Shown here one piece after another: positions 10,001 through 20,230 of a stretch of 64,000 nt of DNA. Origin of the DNA: Cyanophora paradoxa (lineage: Eukaryota; Glaucocystophyceae; Cyanophorales; Cyanophoraceae); contig QPMI01000647.1 of assembly GCA_004431415.1 (NCBI GenBank), positions 1 to 64,000 on the forward strand, written 5' to 3'. The notes under the pieces were generated by a model. It did no database searches and was not told where the DNA came from. It saw only the letters and a list, made by a program, of their open reading frames with translations. Positions within the stretch are counted from its first letter, which is position 1; each line of letters opens with the position of its first letter. The position numbers were made by a program, and so were the translations under genes.

Positions 10001-10564
10001 TTACGCCCTGTTTTCAATTGGGAAATTAAGACGTAGAAAAGGCCAGTCTGCCTCTGCAGTGTGCTCAAGTAGATACTGATCTCGAGCTCTGGCTGCTTCC
10101 TCCGCTGTGGAGAAGCATCCAACATCGATTGTTTTTCTATTTTTGCCAATGGTAGCAACCCATCTGCTTTTCGATCTGTTGTAACTCACTCCAAGGAATC
10201 CGCTGGTGTTATTCGAATTCTTGTCTCGATGCATTCGGTGCTGCTGTTTTGTTACGAACTTTAGATTATCTCTGCGACAATCCAGTTTATCCCCGCTGAC
10301 ACAGAGGATGCTATGATCTGCAGGAGCTTTCCCCTTCACCAGATCTCTAAATTTCTTATGCCATCTCTCTTCAGGGTGGAATGCTACTGGATAGCCATTC
10401 GAGTCTATGTAGAACCTCAGACCAGAGAATTTCTCCTCGTCATCTTTCGAGATTAGCACTGAGTGCACTGTGTTTGGTGTCTTCACCTGAATTGCAGAGT
10501 CCATGTATCTTCCTTTCGATAATATAAGAGATTGTGTTCTCTTTATGTCATACACACCTTTCAT
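10001..10564 (-). CDS. HNH endonuclease with AP2 DNA-binding domain
   Basis: An intact 187-residue ORF with an ATG start. The middle carries an HNH-type signature ('DHSILCVSGDKLDCRRDNL', then 'KFVTKQQHRMHR'). Residues ~118-180 form an AP2-type DNA-binding domain ('SGFLGVSYNRSKSRWVATI', 'VGCFSTAEEAARARDQYLL'). Such HNH-AP2 proteins are homing-type nucleases common in phages, large DNA viruses and algae; they cut DNA and help spread their own gene. The first HNH His is not in the usual 'HH' pair, so activity is uncertain. It is the last virus-like gene before the host DNA begins. Confidence 0.75.
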   Translation of the reverse strand: MKGVYDIKRTQSLILSKGRYMDSAIQVKTPNTVHSVLISKDDEEKFSGLRFYIDSNGYPVAFHPEERWHKKFRDLVKGKAPADHSILCVSGDKLDCRRDNLKFVTKQQHRMHRDKNSNNTSGFLGVSYNRSKSRWVATIGKNRKTIDVGCFSTAEEAARARDQYLLEHTAEADWPFLRLNFPIENRA

Positions 10565-10873
10565 ATTAAACCGGGAATTTCTAGTGCGGCCTCTCAGTGG
10601 ACACTAGAATGCCTAAGCTCATACCCTAAAGTGAATTCCCAATCAGCCTCAAAGGCTCTCCCGTTAGCTACCTCCTCGAAGCTAAATCGAATTTTATTTT
10701 TCAACCCCTAAGGTACCCACGCACACGCCCTCCGGCACGTAATAGCAGAGGGAAACGTGTAAAACGATTTTGGTACACGCACGGCAAAATCAGATCGATC
10801 TAGTGAGGGGAAGACGCTAAATACCCATGGAACCGCGGCCCGGAGCGAAGCGAAGTGGCCGTAAGCGGGGTCC
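10565..10873. other. Spacer at the virus-region/host junction
   Basis: No gene is visible here. The stretch changes from A/T-rich to GC-rich. An imperfect inverted repeat, arms TACCCATGGA and TCCATGGGTGTA, spans 10,824-10,883 and could form a hairpin. No long terminal repeat like that of the element at 19.8 kb is present, so the true end of the virus segment is not defined. Confidence 0.4.
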
Positions 10874-12699
10874 ATGGGTGTACAACATGCGTTTGTACAT
10901 ATAGAGCGGCATATACATGGAAGCTCGATCATCGAGGATAATGAATGGAATTGCCCGGCTGCCTCTAATCGATTATGGGATGCGCAGGAGGCGCTGGCGT
11001 ACTACTCGCGCTTCCAGATGGACACGAACGCCATCATCACGATGGCCGTAGTCGAGGGCTGGTGCGTGCTTAATTATATAAGCTTTGATTCGGGCTACTG
11101 TAAACTTGAAGACGCCCGAAAACTCTTAGTACTATCAGTATGCAGCACACTAAATATTTCTAGCTCTATTCGGATTCGGACTGCTTTGTTATCGATTCGG
11201 ACTGCTGTAAATATTAATCGCACCAAACCTTTTTAGTACTGTAAATATTTAATGTGCAGCGTACTTTATATTTCTAGTTCTGCTGCAGCAGCTTCATTCG
11301 GATCCGATATGTACCGATTATCCACGGCGACAATTGCGGTGCCGACACCGATGCTAGATACTAAACGTGGTTTTCTAGTTTCTAGTTCGACGGTTTCTCT
11401 ATCCTAAATATATACTATACTAATGCGCGCCAGGGCCTCGCTCCTGACGGGCCGCGACGTGCGGGCCGAGGCGCTGGTGGACCGAGCGCGGCGGGCATCG
11501 CTCGAGACGGCGCGCGGGGGCCTATGGACGAAGGAGACCGTCCGCATGCTCGACGCCGTCCTCAGGTCCGCGCACTTAGGCGTACCGAAATTCGTTCGAT
11601 CCCGAAATTCGTTCGATCCCGACGCCGTCCTCAGCTGGCGGGCCGGCGACGTGCCCGCCGCCGCCGCCGCCGTCGAGGCGACGCTCGCCTTCTGGCGCAC
11701 CCAGGTCCGTCGGGATCGAACGATTTTCGGGATCGAACGATTTTCGGGATCGACGCCGTCGCAGCCTTTTGCTGAGCGTGGTCGCCGCGCGCGCAGGTCG
11801 CCACTGCAATCTGGAACTGCATGCGTGCGCTCCGGATACCCGCCCCGCCCCGCCCCGCCCCGCCCGTGCTTCGGCTATGAACCATGAACCGCCCCGCACG
11901 CAGCGGCGATGCTAATCGCTCTGGACTTTGCGCTCTGGTGGCGGTGGGACTCGCGCCGCCGCCTGGCGGCCCTCGAGCCGGGGCGCCCCGCGGCCGCGGC
12001 CGCCCGCCCCGATCGAGATCGAGAGCCGCTCCTGCGGCGCCTCCTCTGCCTGGGCCCCCGCCGCCCACGCCGCCCCGCCTCCGCTGTCTTTCCCGCTCCG
12101 GTCGGGCGGCGCCCGAGCCTCGCGGCCAACTCCAGCACCTCGTCCTCCTTCTTCTTCTTCGCCGGCCCCCGCCGCTCCAGCCTCGCCACCACCTCCTCCA
12201 CGCGCCCCCCGAGCTCCAGCGCCGTCCACGTGCACCCCGCGGCCAGCGCCGACGGCGATACCGACGGCGCCGACGCGGCGCCGGTGCCGATGCCGGCGCC
12301 GGTGGCGACGCCCGTCACGGCGGAGGCGGCCGCGGCGGAGGCGGCGCGCGCGGCGGCCCTCGCCCGCACCGCCGTCGGCCTGGTCGAGCGGATGGCGCCG
12401 CGCTGGCTCCCCGCCCTCGCCCCTTCGCGCAGCTCGCGCGAGCGCTGGACCCCGACGCGCCGGCCCCGCGGCGCCTGTCGCTCCTGCGGACCGCCCGGGA
12501 CGCCTTCGTGCGGGGCGGCCTGCAGCCCTGGGTCGCCCTGTCTTCACTCTGGCTCGCCCGCTGCGAGCCCGAGCCCGACGACGCGGCGGAGGCGGCGGCG
12601 GCGGCGCGCCGCGTCGCCCGCGAGACGGGCCTCCGACTCCCGCCAGCGAAGACGGGGGCCAAGAGGGGTACCGACGAGTACATCTCCCTCTGGGTGTAG
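10874..12699 (+). CDS. Host spliced gene, function not recognised
   Basis: Exon-like pieces on the plus strand include 'AQEALAYYSRFQMDTNAI' ending at a GT near 11,061, 'GRDVRAEALVDRARRASLE' (from about 11,423), 'SWRAGDVPAAAAAVEATLAF' (11,630-11,705), and a C-terminal part with 'ARTAVGLVERMAPRWLPAL', 'RRLSLLRTARDAFVRGGL', 'VARETGLRLPP' and the stop at 12,697-12,699. The helical, Ala-rich pieces suggest an alpha-helical repeat protein, but no family is recognised. Exact exon borders and the first exon are uncertain. Introns at about 11,580-11,625 and 11,706-11,755 hold a short satellite-like motif. Confidence 0.35.
11581..11755. repeat. Intronic 'TTCGGGATCGA' mini-repeats
   Basis: Two clusters, 11,589-11,625 and 11,714-11,753, contain repeated TTCGTTCGATCCCGA or its complement ATTTTCGGGATCGAACG. 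The same motif family recurs at 14,357-14,410 inside a different gene. Confidence 0.7.
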
Positions 12700-13402
12700 C
12701 TTGTGTCTAAATATAGCTAGCTCCATATTAACGCGGGGGCGCGCGCCCCGTCTCCCGCCGACGTAGTCTAGATCTTCCAATTTGCAGGTCTCTTCTCGAT
12801 CAGTACTAGTACCGTAAGTAGTACGTCGATCCTTTTTTTATTGTCGTTTTTTTCGGCTCTTTAATTTGTCTGGTCGTTCTTCGTACTCTTAATCTTGTCT
12901 TAGTTATTTTGCTTTTTTTTTGTCCCTGTGCCCCTTGGCAGCCCCCGCAGTGCTGGTGTCTAGAGCCTGTGGCCGGTAACTCACCAAAAACAAAAAAAGA
13001 GGAATGCAAATCGCCTCTTGCGCAGTTTGATTTCCGCGCCCCCTGCGCATGCGCAATTTCGCGGTAGAATTTATGCGAGAGAATTAGGTCCCTCGCGGGT
13101 GTGGCGGAGGCGCTAGGCGTGCTTCCGTTCAAGAAGCGGCGGCGTCCCCCGTTCGCGGGGCGCAGAAATGCGCGCGCCTCGCGGGCGCTGTCGTACGTCA
13201 GTTCCCGTGCGCATGCGCAATTTCGCGCAGTCTCGCGCCATGGATTCGGAGCCCTCGCCTGTATGCATGCCACAGGCCGGCGAGGCCCTCGCGAAAGGAT
13301 CCAGACTCGAGCGGGGCGAGTTGAACAGTTGAACCAACATGTGCAAGAAAATTTAAAGAGACCAATACTGTAACCACTACATACAAGGGATCACCCGGCC
13401 GT
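12700..13402. other. Intergenic stretch with a paired palindromic motif
   Basis: No convincing gene. The first half is T-rich. The 20-bp sequence TGCGCATGCGCAATTTCGCG occurs twice in the same orientation, at 13,044-13,063 and 13,208-13,227; its first 12 bases are a perfect palindrome. The stretch lies between two converging genes. Confidence 0.5.
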
Positions 13403-16400
13403 TCACAGGCTAGGGCGGCGAGGGGACGTCGGCGGGGCGGAGGCCGAGGGCGTCCCGCAGCCCGAGCGCCGCCCCGCCCCGCCGGCCCCGCCCTCCCCGC
13501 CGCATCGAGAAGCGCCCCCGCGACCTCCACGTACCCTTTCTGCTCTGTTTTCGGTGCGGGAAAGAGCGGCGGGCGACTGCGCGGGCGCACGCGGCAGGCG
13601 ATGTGGAGGGCGTCGCGCCGAACTTGTCCTGCGCGCAGAGCGCGGCGGCCGCCTGCGGCGAGTCCAGCATCGCCCGGAGGAGCGCGCCGACCTTGCCGCC
13701 CATCGCCGCGACGTGCAGCTGCGGGCGGGCGGGGGAGCGTGAGGCGCGGGGGCCGTCGGCAGAGGCCGACAGATCGGAGCGCGCACGGGGGTGCGGCCGG
13801 CGGCGTCGGGGGCGAGCAGGTCGGAGGCGGCGACGAAGGCGCGGGCGGCCTCCTCCAGATCGCCCCGCGCGCCCGCCCACTCCTCCCGCAGCTGCCGCGC
13901 GTGGGCGTGCAGCGGCGTCTCGCCGGCGACATTGCGGAGGGCGGCCGCCGCGGGGCACGCCCCCGCGAGCTCCCGCAGGAGGGCGAGGCCCCAGGGCCCC
14001 TGAAGGCGGCGCTCAGGTGAAGCGCCCCGTTCCCCTCCGCATCCTGCGCCCCGCTCGGCGGTCTGGGGCGAAGGGGGCAAGGGGCGGGCGGGCGGGGCAG
14101 GCCTGGGCGGCGGGGTCCGAGTGCGGGAGGAGGCCCCGGGCGACGGCGAAGCGGCCGGCACGGCAGGCGAGCATCAGCGGCGTCCGCCCTGCCCGCGCCG
14201 CGCCTCAGAATCAGCAGAATCAAGGGCAGGGGCGGGCGGGCGGGCCTTCGGGATCGCGGAGGGCGCAGGCGGCGCGGGATCGCCCAGGGCGGCGAGGGCG
14301 GCGGGCAGCGCGTCCTCGCTCAGCGTCGTCGCCGCCTGCCGCACAGCGAGGAACAACGGATTCGGGATCGACCGAAGATTCGGGATCGACCGAAGATTCG
14401 GGATCGACGGTGCACGCACGTAGTGGATCGGCGCCAGGCCGAGCGCGTCGAAGAGCTCCGCGCGGGCGCCCGCGCGTGCAGCATCTCGACAACCTTCAAC
14501 CGCAGGTTCCTCCGTAGCTCGCGATCGCGGCTGCGTGATCGCGAATCCGCTTTTTCGCTGGTCTCGCTTGGGGAGGCGGTGGCGAGGAAGACGGGGGAGG
14601 GCTGGCCGGGCGGGGCGCGGTGCACGTCGACCCCGGGGCCTCCAGCAGCAGCTCCGCCGTCCCCAGTCCCGCTCCGCGCACGCGTGCCACAGCGCCGTCC
14701 TGCGCAGGCGTCAGCACCTTGGCAGATCGTTTGGTGGGCTGTTAGAAATTGCGCACCGCCCGTCCGACGAAGCCGCGTTCACGTCGACTTCGGGCCGGCT
14801 CAAAAACAGCTGCGGCCAAGATACACAGGCTTTGAGTCAGGCGGTCTAAGAGCAAAGGGAACTTTAGCGCCCGCAGATCAATATTCGAACCTTGATCGCA
14901 TCGGACCACAATTTCTCGGTCTCGCTGTCCGGCCCGTACTTGGAGAGCACCTTGGCCTTGCCTCTAACGGCGAGGTAGAGGGGCGCGTTCCCGTCCCGGT
15001 CCGCGAGGCCAGCGTTTAGCTCCGGCCGCTCTAGAAGGGGGTATAAGCAAAGTATTTTAGATCTAGATATCTTGCACGCACCGAACAACTTCGACAGCGT
15101 CTCGAATAATATGTAGTCGTACGCACGCATTGCTAGATCCTCGTTGAGGAGAACGTGCAGCGGGGTCAGGCCTTCGTTGTTGACGGCGTTCACGTCGGTG
15201 GAGCGCTCGAGGACGGCGAGGAACGTCGGGGTGTCCGTGCGGACGGCGTAATGCAGGGCCGTGCAGCCGTACTGGTCGCGGGCGTTCAGGTCGAGCCCCG
15301 GGACCGACAAAGTCACGTGCCACATGCACGCGATGCGGCTGCCCTCGGCCTCGTCGTACTCTTTGTGCTGCGCCTGGGCGGCCTGCTGTCTCATGTAGGA
15401 GGCCACATCGCTGAACGGAGCGTTCGCTTGGGGGCGGCGATCGGGACTGGAAGCGTCGTCCGTGCAGCGAAAGGCGCTGGGCCCTGCAGACGCGCTGGTG
15501 CCAGCTGCAGGCTTGAGCGACGGGAAGGCGTGGGCGGGGTCGGCCCCGGGGAGCGCGAGGAGGGCCCGGACGAGGCCCATCGCCCCAGCCTCGACGGCCT
15601 CCCGCAGCAGCTTCGCCGCCGTGTCGCCCCACTCGATCGCGCCGGCCTCCACCAGAGCCAAGATGCCGCCCTCCAGCCGCTTAAACTTCGTCCCCGAACA
15701 CCGGGACAGGAAGTGGCACCAGTACTGCTTGACCGCGCGGTCGAGGGGCGAGATGCCCCGCCGGTCTGCGGCGCCCTCAGCTCGTCAAAACTCGTAAATC
15801 ATTATAATTATCTCAATGGGGCCTAAAGCTAAAATTATTCCATGAACGATGCATATCGATGCCCGGCCCTTTCAGACTCCGGGGCCAACTTCGGGCACCT
15901 TTGACATGGATGAGGCTCGGGTGGGCGCGCAGAAGCGCCCTCACGACCTCGAGACCGTGATCCTCGCCGCGCGTGCACGCGCGCATCGCGGCAAAGAGGG
16001 CGTTGTCCCCGTACCCGTTCTGGGCAGCCCTCGTTCAGATACATACGACGAGGAGAGCGAGCGCTGCTTGAAGGTAGCCGAAGAGAGATTAACTGCAAGC
16101 TTAAGCACCTGGAGAAAGGGGTCGGAGCCGAGGGCGAGAAGGACCGAGACGGCTGTTTCGTGGCCGCGTGCCGCGTGGGCGTGCAGTGGCGTCGCCCTCC
16201 GACGCGTCCAAGTCCGCGCGTTCGCGAGCGGCGCGAGCCCCAGCGAGCGCAGCCGCTGCGGCATTGGCGTGAGGGGCTGATAAATCAAATATGAGCATTT
16301 GCAATTGCCAGCTTAATATCAATCGCAAGCTCGAAGTTTGAGTTCTTGATTAGAAGGAACTCGAGCTCGCCACAGACCTTGGCAAGGTCGGCCGCGGTCG

Positions 16401-17365
16401 CTGGTCGCGGTCGCTGGATCAATTGCAAGTGAAGCGCAGTGGCGCCCTCGACATCCGCATTGGGCCCGCCGTCTCTGCCGTGTGCCAAAGTTCAAATAAA
16501 GGGACCTGTACGTCAGAAAGAGCAAGTTGCTTAGACCTATAGAACGCCTTGTTGGGGAGGAAGGGAAAGGGACTCCCCTGCAAATAGAGCCAAAGAGTCA
16601 GCTGCAGAGCAAACGGCAGCGCCCGGAGCCTGCGAGGGCGCGCACCCAGCGCTTGGCGGGGCTGGCGGCGAAGTAGGGGTACGGGTGGCACACGGCGGAC
16701 GTGTCGGCCCCCGCCTCCTTGAGGCGCCGGGCGAGGTCGAAATCGCCGGCCTCCACCGCCGCTGCAAATTTATAAGTAGAGAAGTTCAGGCGGCTGGAAA
16801 GCGTCGCAGATTGGGCTGACCGAGAAAGGGCGTGCGGCCTTCGGCGTTGCGGGCCTCCAGGCCCGCGCAGGCGTCGCCCGGCATCTTGGCGAGCGCAGAG
16901 AAGAGCCGGTTGAAAGTTCCCGGATCCAGCGGTTTAGGGTCCAGTATCCTTTCGGGGCTCAGCTGCGCTTGCGTTCGTTAGGGTCCAAAGGAAAACGCAA
17001 GCACGGGGCGGGCCCAGGGCGGTGCGGGGCCGACGAACCCCGCCGAGGAGCTCGCGGTCGACGATCCTGATCTCCGCCCGCCTCTCGAAGCGTTCGAAGG
17101 CGGACTCGTATCTTCCCTCGGTCCAGAATGGCGAGCCTACACCTGAAAATCTGCAGCAAGGCGTTCGAAATGGTGTCGTCCCGCCAGGAGCTCGATGCAG
17201 CTGCTTCGCCAAATCTAGATCTAGATCTAGACGCACGCTTGCAGTCAAATTCTGCCAAGCGAACCTTTTCCACACTTCAATCAGCGATTCGTCCCTGTAA
17301 GTTCTTTTATCGAAGTCCAGGTCCTTCTTGAGCCGTACCTGTGCCAACTTTATGAGACAAAACAA
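13403..17365 (-). CDS. Ankyrin-repeat protein (host, spliced)
   Basis: Minus-strand exons across about 4 kb encode ankyrin repeats, which mediate protein-protein contacts. Visible repeat cores from the N-terminal side are 'NAEGRTPFLG' (about 16,830), 'ATPLHAHAARGHETAVSVLL' (16,150-16,240), 'NARDQYGCTALHYAVRTD' and 'NAVNNEGLTPLHVLLNED' (15,140-15,300), 'ADRDGNAPLYLAVRG' (14,960-15,010), 'DAEGNGALHLSAAF' (about 14,030), 'NVAGETPLHAHARQL' (about 13,920) and 'DKFGAT' with 'DALHIACR' (about 13,600). The most upstream exon candidate, 16,934-17,365, has a charged helical segment and no repeat. Whether all exons form one gene is inferred from order and strand. Exon borders are approximate. Confidence 0.6.
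14357..14410. repeat. Tandem 'GATTCGGGATCGACCGAA' repeat
   Basis: Three near-perfect 18-19 bp units in an intron-like stretch of the ankyrin gene. They match the motif at 11.6-11.75 kb. Confidence 0.8.
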
Positions 17366-17366
17366 G

Positions 17367-18922
17367 CTACTTGATCACGAACGGGCTTAAGCGCACGAGG
17401 TAGAGGTCGGCGAGGGACGGGTGCGCGTTGACGAAGTCGACGAGGAGGCCGTCCTTCACGTCCGAGTGCGACAGGTCCAGCGCCCGCAGCCGCGGGAGCC
17501 TGCACGCGCGACCCGTCGGACAGCGTTGACGAGCCCAGCTTGCACGAATGTTATACATGTTAATACGACTGCGCACCTCAACTCGGCGATGGGCAGCAGA
17601 ACGGACATGGAGTGCGCGCGAAGCTTTTCGTCTTCGTCAGATCGGAAGGAATAGGATTTCTTCTTCTTCGAGAAGAGACAGGCGACGAGTGTGTTTCTGC
17701 CGGAAAAGTGACCGGGGCTTGAGCACGAAAATTGCAATCGGGCGGGGGCGGGCGGGGTGCGGGGCGGACGAGAGGAACAGGCTCTGGAGGGTGGCCGAGG
17801 CGCCCGAGACGACGGAGCGGAGCGCGTCGGGTGTGATGATGACGTCGGAAAGGTTCAGAGTGACGAGGGATCGCAGGGGCGGCAGACTCCGGATGACGAG
17901 CTGCGACAAGCCATTCGGAAGTTAAGCAATCGGAGCACGATTCGACATCGCTGCGCACCGGATGAACGATTCCCAGCTCGTCTTGCCGCCTTCGGTCGCC
18001 GTAGGGGTCACGATCGTACTCCCCGTCCTCGCTCTGGTCCTCGCTGAAATGCTTGACGTCGTCGGCCCTCGGGACGCGCATGTGCGCCAGCGAGAGGTGC
18101 GTGAGATGAGGCGTCCTCGAGAGCACCTGCGAGCGATGGCCCCGGTCAGCTTGCAGTCCGATCCTTAGCTCCCATGGCCAGTTCCTCAGCTAGTCCTAGC
18201 CCAGGCCTTGATCATGAGCTTCTCTCACCACGTTCACGATTCGGGAGGTCTCTTCGGACCCGAGCTCGCGGAAGAAGAAGCCGCTGAGGCAGAGCCTACG
18301 GACGAGGTGGCCCGCGTGCTTCAAGCACGCGTCGACAAGCGGGAGATCGCTGTCCCGCTCGCGCGTCGCGCCCAGCTGCGCGGCGCGACGTCGGCGCGCG
18401 TCAGCGCTCGCGTGGAGATATGAGCGCCGAGGCGGAAACGGGGCTTGCCCCGAAATCGGGCTCCTCGAAGAGCGCCGCGTGCCAGCACATGCCCCGCAGG
18501 CGGCGCGAGGCGCCGCCCAGCGACCGGACGAGCCCGAGGACGCCCTCCGTCCGCGCGACCTCGCAGTAGACGGCGAGCAGGATGTCGTCTGCGGGCCGCG
18601 GGGCAGCGATCAGCGCGGCGTCGAGGGATGCGGCCCGCGGCAGCGGATGGGCGCTGAGCGGATGGGCGCCGGCGTGGAACGCACCTGGGAGGCGCTCGAG
18701 CGCGGACAGTGCCGCAGAGCTGCTCGGGCCCTCCGCCCGCGCGCTGCGCCGCCGGCTTTTGACAGGAGCCCCACACGCTGAAGTGGAGGCGCTCGCCGTG
18801 TCATTGGGCTCCGGCTGCTTCCGCTTCCTGAGCTGCATGGCGCCGACGAGCGCTGGCGGTGCAAAGAGCGGCCAGCCGGGTACGACCTCGCTGTCCGCGG
18901 CCGGGTACGTATACACGTGCAT
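17367..18922 (-). CDS. F-box/LRR-like protein (host, spliced)
   Basis: The first exon candidate begins at an ATG at about 18,834-18,922 and carries a basic stretch ('MQLRKRKQPE'). A helical segment follows, 'DDILLAVYCEVARTEGVLGLVRSLGGASRRLRGM', which resembles an F-box or similar N-terminal adaptor. Downstream exons encode leucine-rich repeats: 'HLTHLSLAHMRVPRADDVKHF' (about 18,060-18,125), 'LRSLVTLNLSDVIITPDALRSV' (about 17,810-17,890) and 'LRALDLSHSDVKDGLLVDFVNAHPSLADLYL', split across 17,400-17,490. It stops at 17,367. F-box/LRR proteins select substrates for ubiquitin ligases; that role here is an inference. Exon borders are approximate. Confidence 0.5.
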
Positions 18923-19436
18923 GCGCAGTGCAAGCCAGCAAGCTCAAGCTCGAGCCAGTGACGTTGACCAGGTCGCGTGGCCGGCGTGTGACCAGGTCGC
19001 GTCACACACAGACTCGCGTGACCGTCGGACCTTGGCCGCCGGCGCAGCAGCAGCAGCAGCAGCCAGCCTGGCAGCGGGCTCGAGCGAGGCGGAGGCGTCC
19101 AGCTCGAGCTCGGCGCCGGCGGCATCCAAGTCGAAGAAGCGGAAAGGCGGCGGCGAGCTGGCGAAGCTGATCTCTGAAACGTGGCAAGAAGTCAAGATCA
19201 CCGAGAGCCGGAGGCGGAGGGGGCGCCCGGAGGGCCGGGGCAGCGAGAGCGAGGCAAAGAGGGCGGAGAAGGAGCGGGCGAAGGCGGGGAGGAAGGCCAA
19301 GCGGGAGGAGCGGCGGGGGCGGGAAAAGGAGCGGGAGAAGGAGAAGTTAAGGCGACAAGCTGCACGGAGCCAGCGTGAGCGCGCCAGGTCTAGAGCGCGA
19401 GCTGCACGCGTCCAGAGCGGACTTGGCTTCAGCTAG
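18923..19436 (+). CDS. Lys/Arg-rich protein, C-terminal part
   Basis: A plus-strand open frame ends at 19,436 with a strongly charged tail of alternating Arg, Lys and Glu ('KRAEKERAKAGRKAKREERR') after 'ELAKLISETWQEVKI'. The start is unclear: the same frame is open back to 18,582 over the antisense of the F-box/LRR-like gene. The composition suits a nuclear or RNA-associated protein or a long charged helix. It could also be chance in GC-rich DNA. Confidence 0.3.
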
Positions 19437-19440
19437 CGAT

Positions 19441-19825
19441 ACTAGCTAGCGCGTCTAAGTATGCGCCTAGCGCACTGCATTCGAACGCGATATCGATTGC
19501 TTGCATTGGAACATGTACATCGTGAGGGGCTACCGGGGGAGGCGGGGCCGAGGCGGCGCCCGATCGGTCGCGGGCGGCGCGGCGGGCGCCGAGGAACCGC
19601 GCGGCCGGCGGGGCGAGGGCGGCGAGGGTGCGCGCCGCGCGGCCGGCGGCGCGGAGGGCGTCGGGGTCGCCCCACGCGCCCTGCGCGGCCCGCACGGCCG
19701 CGATCGAGGCGCGCATGAGGACGCGCAGCTCGGGCGCGAACGGCTGCCGCGCCGCCGCGTACGGCTTGACGGCTCCCTCCATCTGCGCGCACTCCTTGAC
19801 CCACTTGCTCCGTACCGCGTCCGGC
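19441..19825 (-). pseudogene. 3' piece of filamin-family gene copy 1, split by the viral element
   Basis: The minus-strand frame encodes 'KWVKECAQMEGAVKPYAAAR', 'ELRVLMRASIAAVRAAQGAW' and the Ala/Arg-rich tail found in the last exon of the gene ending at 48,289. The exon breaks at 19,825 where the virus element begins and resumes at 31,354. The stop codon used by the other copies is altered here, so the frame would read on. By sequence this piece is closest to the copy at 48.3 kb rather than to its immediate neighbours at 35 and 39 kb. Confidence 0.75.
19821..19825. repeat. Target-site duplication, left (CCGGC)
   Basis: CCGGC abuts the left inverted repeat and is repeated at 31,354-31,358 next to the right one. 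Because the neighbouring bases coincide with the element ends, the duplication could be read as up to 8 bp (TCCGGCAG). The uninterrupted paralogues read GTCCGGCAGCGC. Confidence 0.75.
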
Positions 19826-20229
19826 AGCTCAGCACTGCGCCGTGTCTCCAAAAAAATACCCGCAAAAAAATCAAAAACAAATCAGAAAACAAACCATTCC
19901 CAGTAACCCAATCTTGAATATCAGTAAATCTCAGTAAGCCTCAGTAACAAAAATTTAATTAATCGACGTTATATCATAATCTCGATTAATTATATCTTAT
20001 CGCAGTTATATCTTTTTTATGCGCCGTGTCTCCAAAACAATTCCCAAGAAAAACAAACCATTCCCAGTAACCCTATTCGTATTCAACAGTAATCTCAGTA
20101 AGCCTCAGTAACAAAAATCGAATTTATCGAAGTTATATCTTAAATCTTATTTATCGAAGTTATATCATTATCTCGATTAATTATATTTAATCGAAGTTAT
20201 ATCCTTTTTATCCGCCGTGTCTCCCATGA
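19826..20229. repeat. Left terminal inverted repeat (404 bp)
   Basis: It matches the complement of 30,950-31,353 throughout by eye. The motif CGCCGTGTCTCC occurs three times, at about 19,839, 20,022 and 20,213, dividing the repeat into two related ~185-bp blocks. Each block contains CTCAGTAAGCCTCAGTAAC and several GTTATATC motifs. Confidence 0.95.
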
Positions 20230-20230
20230 T

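Noticed and set aside
11404-14625. Many long Arg/Ala/Pro-rich frames on both strands
   Set aside because: GC-rich DNA leaves antisense frames open. Only the frames with ankyrin repeats or coherent exons were kept.
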